Assembly: GCA_002396385.1 (NCBI GenBank)
Contig: DGTD01000064.1
Coordinates: forward strand, 1-47,168
Origin: Bacteroidales bacterium UBA4345
GTDB lineage: Bacteria > Bacteroidota > Bacteroidia > Bacteroidales > Paludibacteraceae
Direction of reading: 5' to 3'
DNA length: 47,168 nt
The stretch's first letter is position 1. Each line of letters begins with the position of its first letter. Shown here one piece after another: positions 12,001-15,897 of this stretch. The translations under genes were made by a program, and so were the position numbers. Under the pieces are notes generated by a model. It ran no database searches, was not told the DNA's origin, and saw only the letters and a list, made by a program, of their open reading frames with translations.

Positions 12001-12685
12001 CTGTTACCTCGTAGACCTTATACGTGGTATTCATCCTTGTTTCATGTCCACCTTTCACACCGAAGACCTTCACCTCTGAGGGAACTGAAGGGTAAGCAGG
12101 ATTGACAATTGCAAATTTTGGAGAGTTACCGGCATTGATTTTAGGGTATTCTGTTCCTCCGGTACTCACCTTTATATAATATTCGTCATACCCTTCGGTA
12201 GCCTCAACATTTATTACACCACTACACTTACAATAAGTGGCTGTAGCTGGAATCGACAAAGGCACACGACAAGACGCATTATGACAATTATAGCCTCCCC
12301 CATTAATACCGAAGCTAAAACATATATAGGCATTTTCTTCCTCTAAATCAGACAGGAGAACCTCTGTATACGTATTTTTACGTACACCATTCACCTCAAA
12401 ATAAAAGTCATAGATACTTATAGCTCCAGTTGCGACACCGTAATAGGCTTCCATTTTCCTTGGGACAGCATTACGCAGAGGTCCGTCTCCATTCTGAAAC
12501 GGAATATCTTTTCCGAGTTCAATACAACCAGACACATCAATAAAAGAAGGACAGGTAAACGGATCAGGACAGGTTCCACCCATTTGTTGTCCATATACAA
12601 AATCTGCACTCATTACCAAAAACAGGAATGAGAGCAGCATATGGACAAACGTTTTAGTACCTCTATATAATATCTTGTTAATCAT
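1..12685 (-). CDS. Giant secreted HYR/Ig-like repeat protein (partial, 3' end beyond the window)
   Basis: One uninterrupted minus-strand frame runs from ATG at 12685 to the left edge: 4,228 codons with no stop in the window. I checked that the frame agrees at the start, in the middle of the repeats and at the edge. The N-terminus has a basic stretch, a hydrophobic core (MLLSFLFLVMSA) and a likely cleavage site before QQMGG, so the protein is exported. Residues 1-1890 are Cys-rich Ig-like segments, including a block of about 440 residues repeated in tandem. Residues about 1890-3945 are 25 units of about 82 residues with WTANYTDxCGN and YTWTVDTEKPVI motifs, typical of HYR-like domains in Bacteroidetes surface proteins. 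The last 280 visible residues are divergent HYR-like units. A C-terminal sorting domain is expected off-window but is not seen. It lies 88 bp downstream of the 12774-13907 gene, probably in the same operon. Likely a surface adhesin or stalk; the ligand is unknown. Confidence 0.9.
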   Translation of the reverse strand, partial: MINKILYRGTKTFVHMLLSFLFLVMSADFVYGQQMGGTCPDPFTCPSFIDVSGCIELGKDIPFQNGDGPLRNAVPRKMEAYYGVATGAISIYDFYFEVNGVRKNTYTEVLLSDLEEENAYICFSFGINGGGYNCHNASCRVPLSIPATATYCKCSGVINVEATEGYDEYYIKVSTGGTEYPKINAGNSPKFAIVNPAYPSVPSEVKVFGVKGGHETRMNTTYKVYEVTADFTTTQKGFGSVLLTDASTLSVADDEIKSREWRVFPANYTQNERPDLSGYTTVAGTGETLTETLNEAGQWVALIVENSICCRDTALKFVVPDTCIGYSVDIATSAGDVNCGKTVELDVPSVRTGYGNMQYAYKSVDAADYTLVPGANLSLDLSVGTYSYLWKATDDRGNILYCTTKVSLADGVPPVCGNPVIELPSGDDCKVSGSEILTQLKGVDYGTDDCVLHSEDPLEPNSSDLAKDYVYAAAGEYFRYTLKDAAGNMSACSSSVKVIVPEPVCEGGIQAIASEAGPTVSGAGVALPNVSSCLSTVLKWSAVENGTARPVSDLASSQFTSGDIVYWTVEDASGQQGHCQSYIMAGKADATYCPTSGVVNVSAPAGFDSYTFQEGAGGTEGLETYAGTSPVFAFMSSIYPSKLTQLKVFGVKGGLKAELSVSLSNYQINGAFSVTQKAENLALLTDISTFSVAGDGATAREWRVYPPKFGENNRPDVSASKVVAGTENTLTQTIDPSGQWVALILENMGCCRDTVMQFVKPDTCVGYTLDVVTTASDLNCRKMVELPLPSVPSGYINPQYAYKIADNDDYVQVLSEPVAVELLVGENGILWNVVDENGNFLSCKSHVRVTDGVPPVCDKTDVILESGDDCLVTGKEVFDKLLEGTYGSDNCMLHYEEPVSVAASELGKQFSIAENGALFHYTLKDISGNTAACSSKVILTAPDPLCENANLAFVKPVGTLVSGSEITLPDVTSCVSTSLTWSTESNAATKPVTELASAQFDSGDVIYWTVSDETGKQGYCQSRIKVLAPVATYCPTSGIVDVTVTEGFSSYACEINGEKISSGISNVFAFKNPNYPAAVGAMTVFVKDGELEWQSSVEVTTYSITPDFSQTDGSGSQVTLTDASTFSVTGDQATSWEWRVFPSSYTQENEPDLESYTVVAGTAKTLEQTIDPCGQWVALIVENAGCCKDTVLRFVVPAPKCESGAPVYEVTKILPSSSESNCGATGLPTPEFAACSVSWTVGERSGTGSVSNVYFEDGDVITWTLTNGTGSGAKTATCPTTISVTDQTKPNCPGSPVSVGSLATTNDVCSYSQQDVADLFNAKDLSALGSDNCALDKAEIDWTKTGVTSFVPKSDGTAEIYTFYYKLTDKAGLQNDGYCQATVVVTDNTEPVCPASQETILIETGENCYATGAEVKAEFDKAEHIKGSHPCGKELTYEYVNVVDNAPFFPYDTPFDLVVYRLKAANNNIAQCTIKVQVRDTRTLKCTSPAVQTLNAGTNCMASLSDIELSSSNYDVECPTTNKFPESKRYSSVSYEYKLHSSSSYTPVASADALRALNLGIGEYDVRTTFSRAGSTGYVASQAVCEQRINIIDATAPKCNAVTPEVVSLTDACSARFSNLLKVSDNCALDRVLWQVEGATTIPSGSHALAGETSATIGDLNNVDFKPGVTTINWTVYDKSGLSSTCSSVVSITDKRPIECSSVATPLDIPVSDYSDCNVVNLLSNAAYIPAAARYSVECPNDDTPVVTRYQVQPAGRSAVVYSNANELNSYSFGIGTYYLHTSFKAANGKTAICEQTLNFIDTHAPKLVGVWPSDISGQNSCKSSADISGLLSDNEVKSLYADCGKIKVTHTDVSTGDDCAWTVTRNYIIEDAAKNSTSKSMSVSGGDKEIPVISTTAESGNKGCNPTIVAPVFTGTDNCEGDISAKITVTTTGVQGTGCEKTQSWTANYTDACGNKAETVTIEYTWTEDNTKPVITTELSNADKGCNWDKSDAPKVTDFTLTESCDNTAKITLTAGTVEINGCKHSQTWTATCTDACGNVAEPVAITYTWTVDTEKPVISTTAESGSKGCNPTIVAPVFTGTDNCEGDISAKITVTTTGVQGTGCEKSQTWTANYTDACDNKADEKAITYTWTVDTQKPVISTTAESGNKGCNPTIVAPVFTGTDNCEGDISAKITVTTTGVQGTGCEKSQSWTANYTDGCNNKADEVVVTYTWTVDTEKPVISTTAESGNKGCNPTIVAPVFTGTDNCEGDISSKITVTTTGVQGSGCEKTQSWTANYTDACGNKADEKTITYTWTVNTEKPVISTTAESGNKGCNPTIVAPVFTGTDNCEGDISAKITVTTTGVQGTGCEKTQSWTANYTDGCNNKADEVVVTYTWTEDKIKPVITTELSNADKGCNWDKSDAPKVSDFTLTESCDNTAQITLTAGTEEINGCKHSQTWTATCTDACGNVAEPVAITYTWTVDTEKPVISTTAESGNKGCNPTIVAPEFTGTDNCEGDISAKITVTTTGVQGTGCEKSQTWTANYTDGCNNKADEVVVTYTWTVDTEKPVINTTAESGNKGCNPTIVAPVFTGTDNCEGDISAKITITTTGVQGTGCEKSQSWTANYTDGCNNKADEVVVTYTWTVDTEKPVINTTAESGNKGCNPTIVAPVFTCTDNCEGDISAKIAVTTTGVLGTGCEKSQSWTANYTDGCNNKADEVVVTYTWTEDNTKPVITTELSNADKGCNWDKSDAPKVSDFTLTESCDNTAKITLTAGTEEINGCKHSQTWTATCTDACGNVAEPVAITYTWTVDTEKPVISTTAESGNKGCNPTIVAPVFTGKDNCEGDISAKIAVTTTGVQGTGCEKTQSWTANYTDACGNKAETVTIEYTWTVDTEKPVISTTAESGNKGCNPTIVAPEFTGTDNCEGDISAKITVTTTGVQGTGCEKSQSWTANYTDGCKNKADEVVVTYTWTVDTEKPVISTTSESGNKGCNPTIVAPVFTGTDNCEGDISAKIAVTTTGVQGTGCEKSQSWTANYTDGCNNKADEVVVTYTWTEDKTKPVITTELSNADKGCNWDKSDAPKVTDFTLTESCDNTAQITLTAGTEEINGCKHSQTWTATCTDACGNVAEPVAITYTWTVDTEKPVISTTAESGNKGCNPTIVVPVFTGTDNCEGDISSKITVTTTGVQGTGCEKSQTWTANYTDACGNKAETVTIEYTWTVDTEKPVISTTAESGNKGCNPTIVAPVFTGTDNCEGDISSKITVTTTGVQGTGCEKSQTWTANYTDACGNKAETVTIEYTWTVDTEKPVISTTAESGNKGCNPTIVAPVFTGTDNCEGDISAKIAVTTTGVQGTGCEKTQSWTANYTDACGNKAETVTIEYTWTVDTEKPVISTTAESGNKGCNPTIVAPVFTGTDNCEGDISAKITVTTTGVQGTGCEKSQTWTANYTDACDNKADEKAISYTWTVDTQKPVISTTAESGNKGCNPTIVAPVFTGTDNCEGDISAKITVTTTGVQGSGCEKSQSWTANYTDGCNNKADEVVVTYTWTEDKNKPVITTELSNADKGCNWDKSDAPKVSDFTLTESCDNTAKITLTAGTEEINGCKHSQTWTATSTDACGNVAEPVAITYTWTVDTEKPVISTTAESGNKGCNPTIVAPVFTGTDNCEGDISSKITVTTTGVQGTGCEKSQSWTANYTDACGNKAETVTIEYSWTVDTEKPVISTTAESGNKGCNPTIVAPVFTGTDNCEGDISSKITVTTTGVQGTGCEKSQTWTANYTDGCGNKADEVVVTYTWTVDTEKPVISTTAESGNKGCNPTIVAPVFTGTDNCEGDISAKITVTTTGVQGTGCAKSQTWKANYTDGCNNKADEVVVTYTWTEDKAKPVISTELVSADKGCNWDKSDAPKVSDFTLTEACDNNAEIIVTAGTDEVTGCKHSQTWTATCTDACGNVAEPVSITYTWTVDKTKPVITGTLTTLSVEGCSVSVKPASVSTVAALKGMGITSIEDGCTAEDELEVTSSDSDPTGTNPIVVTRTYTVTDKCGNSSTAAQTINIVNTDPECPSTAPVISLASTAEKCSFSGVEVLTKLKTLDYGTDNCTAKESLNVALTSESAAMSFSYANTHAEAKAIQYVLKDAVDNIATCNASVVVTDAIPPACTLPAELELKTPCSLTQAQIKDAIKGQNAWSDNCTDFDDITVSYSGLPESMVPGQSATVTVTLNDNHGNASTSCSQIVNVVFDNQP
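850..7020 (-). repeat. Tandem array of about 25 units of 246-252 bp (82-84 residues), higher-order mosaic
   Basis: In-frame repeats inside the giant gene. The QGTGCEK-type motif recurs near 6876, 6378, 6132, 5886, 5640, 5142, 4896, 4650, 4152, 3906, 3660, 3162, 2916, 2670, 2424, 2178, 1680, 1434 and 1188, usually 246 bp apart. A distinct unit of about 84 residues (S type, with the INGCKHSQTW motif) sits near 6612, 5388, 4398, 3400, 1920 and 930. The strand before YTWT comes in interchangeable versions: A (ETVTIEYTWT), B (DEVVVTYTWT), C (DEKAITYTWT) and, in S units, D (EPVAITYTWT). Units are very similar at the DNA level, which suggests recent duplication or gene conversion. Confidence 0.9.
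9090..12240 (-). repeat. Long-period repeat (about 1.32 kb, about 440 residues), two full periods plus a partial third
   Basis: In the N-terminal third of the giant protein the same series of segments recurs. A WVALIVEN...CCxDT motif appears near 11,790, 10,470 and 9,160. A YCxSGVxNV segment appears near 12,225, 10,895 and 9,570. A DVVYWTVED...CQS motif appears near 10,960 and 9,650, and a YTVKD...ACSS motif near 11,230 and 9,905. Spacings are 1.31-1.33 kb. Copies are clearly diverged, unlike the 246-bp array, so this duplication is older. Confidence 0.8.
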
Positions 12686-12773
12686 AACTCTTATTCTAAA
12701 GAAAAGCGCTTTGCAGTCTTGCAGAATCTTTAACCAACATTTTCCCACTTAAAGGTTAAGACAAAAGAACTAA

Positions 12774-13907
12774 TCATTTTATACAATGTTCCCTCGCCTC
12801 AACCACCTTTATCGGACAAGAAACAGTATGTTTGCCCAAGGCGGCACCACACACGCTTCCGGTCACATTCAATGTATAGGAACCTGGTGTTTCGGGTATT
12901 TTCACCTTAATTCCATTTGCTTCTATATTAATGGAAGTTGAAACACTGGCGCCACCGGCATCTTGCAAAGTGACTTTTTCCCACTTCACGTATTGTTCAG
13001 GAGTAACAATAGGGAAAGGCAGCTCCGCCTCTACACCAGCAAAGAAGTTGCCATAATCAGGGCAAGTGAACTCTACGTTCGAGAAATCAGTCCGCTTGAT
13101 AATTATACTTGCAATACAAGGAGTGGCATAATTGGTTAGCGCACGGTTTCCACTTTCGTCAAAGAAGACATAATAAAACTTTATTTCACGACTTTCGCCA
13201 TTGTTGAGATCAAAATTCACGTTGCCGCCATTCAAAACGCTCCAGTCCTTATAAGTGTTATCCCAATCAATCCAATACTCACGCGTCAACCTTTCACAAC
13301 CCAAACTGAACTGTATTTCACTTGCAGCAAACTCATACTGGTGGCTCCACATAACATCGTTATACTCAGTAGAGCATTCGTAAAACCTTTGTTCTGCATA
13401 TCCGGCAAAAGCGTCTTCAATCAGAGCTTTTGTCGCAGTACAGTTTCCCGATATAACACGTTCACCAATAGAGGGGATAAATCCCTCATTCTTTCGTCCA
13501 TTACAATAAGGGTGATAACGGTCAAGCACCTTTATAGAAACCGGACACGTATATTGTTTATTTCCTACAGTATACGTATATGTGTTTAACACACCATTCT
13601 TTGCGTTGTCGTAGGTGTAATAATTATTTTTTGCTGTATTAGAATAAGGTGGAGCATTTACTACCTCCACGGCGTCGACGTTGCCTCTCCAATGTTGCAG
13701 ATAGCGTTCAATGTAAGGGATTACACTATCGTTTCCAAAGATTGAGAATTGGACATTTTTTGCAATTTCCCTCGCTTCGAAATTAACGTGCAGCGTTTCG
13801 GGCGGACACATCTCTGCACGCCCCCCCTGACACAAGAAAAGCGCACAAAGACATATTTGCAAAATTGCTATATGGTATTTTGACATTCTAATCATTGAAT
13901 TATTCAT
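12774..13907 (-). CDS. Secreted Cys-rich protein of unknown function, paralogue of its upstream neighbour
   Basis: 377 residues. The N-terminus (two further Met at residues 5 and 8) leads into a hydrophobic segment, YHIAILQICLCALFLCQGGRA, as an export signal; the mature part starts near EMCPPETLHVNFEA. Shared with the neighbour at 13904-15001 are CPPExL at the mature N-terminus, a region ending in CPVSIKVLDRYHPYC, and a C-terminal Ig-like segment with FTCPDYGNFF and SCPIKVVEA. No catalytic motif, lipobox or T9SS C-terminal domain is visible. The start overlaps the stop of the upstream gene in ATGA (13904-13907), so translation is probably coupled. I do not recognise the family. The shared operon suggests a surface or periplasmic partner of the giant repeat protein, but this is inference. 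Confidence 0.85.
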   Translation of the reverse strand: MNNSMIRMSKYHIAILQICLCALFLCQGGRAEMCPPETLHVNFEAREIAKNVQFSIFGNDSVIPYIERYLQHWRGNVDAVEVVNAPPYSNTAKNNYYTYDNAKNGVLNTYTYTVGNKQYTCPVSIKVLDRYHPYCNGRKNEGFIPSIGERVISGNCTATKALIEDAFAGYAEQRFYECSTEYNDVMWSHQYEFAASEIQFSLGCERLTREYWIDWDNTYKDWSVLNGGNVNFDLNNGESREIKFYYVFFDESGNRALTNYATPCIASIIIKRTDFSNVEFTCPDYGNFFAGVEAELPFPIVTPEQYVKWEKVTLQDAGGASVSTSINIEANGIKVKIPETPGSYTLNVTGSVCGAALGKHTVSCPIKVVEAREHCIK

Positions 13908-15001
13908 TTAGGGTCACACGAATCAACTTTCTTAACCACGTTAACAGGGCATTCCTTTTTTCTCTTTTGGTTATTCCAATTGCAGACTTTAGCCTCTAAC
14001 GTAAGTTTGTAAACACCCTCTTTAGGGAACGATGTTACAGAAATACCATCGCCAGCAGGAGTCCAAGCATATGAACTATTATTCAAATCCTTATTATTTG
14101 AATCCTTTAGACTTTTCCAACCCGTATTCCAAGTAACATACTCACCTTCAGGTTCTTTCGGCAAATCCAGAATTACCTCTGTATCAGATAAGACACTTTG
14201 ATCGGGACACACAAAATCGACATCAAAATTGGTGCGTTTAACTTTGATTTTCGTCCTACAAGGCATCGCAACGTCATTATTATAACGAAGACCTCTGTTT
14301 CCTGCTTTATCTAACAACACATATTGAACTTGCAACCAGTCCTCCCCTTTACCATCAAGACGGAAATTACTGATATCTGTATTCTCCCAATCGATATAAG
14401 CCTCTTTCACACCAGAGCCTACACAATTATTATTATTATTTGTCTTTCCACAATGATACATCAAATCATTCCAGTTAGCTTCACCCCAACTTTTACTTCC
14501 CGCTATTATTTGTTGTGCTTCACCTATAAAGAACTCGTCTAATTGTTCTTTTGTAGGCGAGCAACGATCAATTACTAATGTAGACGGAAAATTTGGATTA
14601 TATGAATTATTTTTTCCACAGTTCGGGTGATACTTGTCTAACACCTTAATTGTAACAGGGCAAGTACCACTTTGCCCTCCGCCACTATAAGTAAAAGTGT
14701 TACTACGTCCACTAACCGAATTACAATACGTGTAAAATTTTCCAGCACTGCCGCAACTAGGAGGATCGTTTACAACAAGAACACTAACATCGCTAGAAGG
14801 GATATTCAACCATTCTCCCAAAATCACCTTCAGTCTTGAAATAACGCTTTCGTTTGTAAATCCACAATCTTGAACACCCTGCTTTATCTCATACGCTTCA
14901 AACTCCACAAGCAACGGTTCTGGAGGACACTGTGAAAACACCATCCTACCGGGAGAAATAAATAAAAACAAAAACAAGAAATAAGTATATATTTTAGACA
15001 T
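13904..15001 (-). CDS. Secreted Cys-rich protein of unknown function, first gene of the giant-repeat operon
   Basis: 365 residues from ATG at 15001. A TTG in the same frame at 15013 would add four residues, but ATG sits directly before the signal peptide MSKIYTYFLFLFLFISPGRM and is preceded by GGGGCG. The mature protein begins near SQCPPEPLLVEFEAYEI. It aligns along its length with the next gene: CPPExL, a Tyr-rich TYCN...NTFTY segment, CPVTIKVLDKYHPNC, and a C-terminal Ig-like part with FVCPDQSV and ECPVNVVK. Regularly placed Cys suggest disulfides in an exported fold. There is no T9SS C-terminal domain and no enzyme motif. It ends in a 4-bp overlap with the following gene. Function unknown; the duplication and operon position point to a role with the giant surface protein. 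Confidence 0.85.
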   Translation of the reverse strand: MSKIYTYFLFLFLFISPGRMVFSQCPPEPLLVEFEAYEIKQGVQDCGFTNESVISRLKVILGEWLNIPSSDVSVLVVNDPPSCGSAGKFYTYCNSVSGRSNTFTYSGGGQSGTCPVTIKVLDKYHPNCGKNNSYNPNFPSTLVIDRCSPTKEQLDEFFIGEAQQIIAGSKSWGEANWNDLMYHCGKTNNNNNCVGSGVKEAYIDWENTDISNFRLDGKGEDWLQVQYVLLDKAGNRGLRYNNDVAMPCRTKIKVKRTNFDVDFVCPDQSVLSDTEVILDLPKEPEGEYVTWNTGWKSLKDSNNKDLNNSSYAWTPAGDGISVTSFPKEGVYKLTLEAKVCNWNNQKRKKECPVNVVKKVDSCDPK

Positions 15002-15327
15002 CGCCCCTATCAAAATAAATTGTATAGTTTAAATATTTGAGTATAAAATTCAGGCACCGTTTTTTGTGAGTATATCTTTGTATATAGAATTAAATTGAGT
15101 TTTCACATTTTCAATAGTGACCACCAAACACCCACAGCCACTTTACCCTTCTTTTAAAACACTTTTTTTATAAAACAAACTTTGTTCTCATCACCAATGC
15201 CCATATTCAACAGGCATAGGTTTTCCAAGTGCAAAATTAAAAAGTTATCAACAATTCTGAAATATTTCATCCGTTTTTATGCAGGTACAAACAGGCTTTA
15301 ATGCACACTTTTTCCCATATCAGACAT

Positions 15328-15407
15328 ATTATTTCGCATATAGAAAAAAGAAGTATTTCGCTTTTTGGCGAAAACCGTATATCCATACGCATAATATACG
15401 AAATAAT
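15328..15407. repeat. Inverted repeat with internal hairpin
   Basis: ATTATTTCGCATA at 15328-15340 pairs with TATACGAAATAAT at 15395-15407 (12 of 13 positions). Between the arms, TTTCGC and GCGAAA at 15356-15373 form a second stem. It could be a structured RNA, a protein-binding site or chance in AT-rich DNA. Confidence 0.35.
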
Positions 15408-15613
15408 GCTATTCCACAAGCCATTCTCCATTTTTGCACACAAAGTGGCAAAAAAGAAGAAACTAAAGCACGTGTTGGGCTACATTACTAAAAAATCTAA
15501 ACAGACAGAACCGTTCGTTCTGCTTTTCCCGACACAATCTAAAGCCTGACATAAAAAACTTTTTCTACTGGTTTATAGCATCTTTTATTCACTTCACCAA
15601 CAGGTCGCATAAA

Positions 15614-15661
15614 ATCCCTACAAATAGGGATAGTTGCATAAAAAAGACATCACTATCTTTG
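15614..15661 (+). promoter_or_regulatory. Operator plus promoter, copy 1
   Basis: A perfect inverted repeat ATCCCTA-CAAA-TAGGGAT (15614-15631) ends two bases before the -33 TTG (15634-15636), followed by the Bacteroidetes -7 box TATCTTTG (15654-15661). The operator-to-box distances match copy 2 exactly (40 bp from operator start to -7 start). A transcript would start near 15668 and meet the hairpin at 15757-15787. Confidence 0.7.
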
Positions 15662-15667
15662 TATCGT

Positions 15668-15790
15668 CAACAAAAAGACTATACGTTAATAGCATTATTT
15701 ATGTAGAAAAGTATACAAGACTTGCCTTATCTAACCAAGACCTAACAATGAAAAACAAAAGCGGATGTTTGCACAGCGTCCGCTTTTCTT
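15668..15790 (+). ncRNA. Candidate short RNA or attenuated leader
   Basis: Between promoter copy 1 and promoter copy 2 lies about 120 nt ending in a 9-bp hairpin AAAAGCGGA/TCCGCTTTT (15757-15787) followed by CTTGTTTT. This would give a short terminated RNA controlled by the same operator as the receptor gene, or a leader that is attenuated. A small frame starting ATGAAAAACAAAAGC at 15749 runs through the hairpin and does not look like a real peptide. I do not recognise an RNA family. Confidence 0.35.
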
Positions 15791-15795
15791 GTTTT
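15757..15795 (+). terminator. Intrinsic terminator-like hairpin
   Basis: AAAAGCGGA at 15757-15765 pairs with TCCGCTTTT at 15779-15787, a 9-bp stem with a 13-nt loop, followed by a T-rich stretch. It would end transcripts from promoter copy 1 before promoter copy 2. Confidence 0.55.
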
Positions 15796-15800
15796 CCAAT

Positions 15801-15848
15801 ATCCCTACAAATAGGGATAGTTTCAACCCGTTTTATATCCTAAATTTG
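15801..15848 (+). promoter_or_regulatory. Operator plus promoter, copy 2 (TonB receptor promoter)
   Basis: The same perfect inverted repeat as copy 1 lies at 15801-15818, then two bases, a -33 TTT at 15821-15823 and a -7 box TAAATTTG at 15841-15848. The start codon of the receptor is 50 bp downstream of the -7 box. Position directly upstream of -33 fits an activator site as well as a repressor site. Confidence 0.75.
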
Positions 15849-15897
15849 CACTATAAAAAGAACTTTTTTCCAACACTAAAAACTGCGTATTACGGAG

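Larger units (their letters stand above)
15002..15897. other. Long AT-rich intergenic region between divergent genes
   Basis: About 900 bp without a convincing gene. The right part holds the duplicated operator-promoter modules and a terminator-like hairpin (listed separately). The left part is AT-rich. It contains a distant inverted repeat (15328-15340 with 15395-15407) around a small hairpin (15356-15373), and a short stem CAGAAC/GTTCTG near 15507-15524. I saw no clear TAnnTTTG promoter reading into the minus-strand operon. Short plus-strand frames here have no recognisable protein features. Confidence 0.6.

Noticed and set aside
15279..15843. Short plus-strand frames upstream of the TonB receptor
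   Set aside because: Low-complexity, Lys-rich translations running through operators and the terminator hairpin; no sign of selection as protein.
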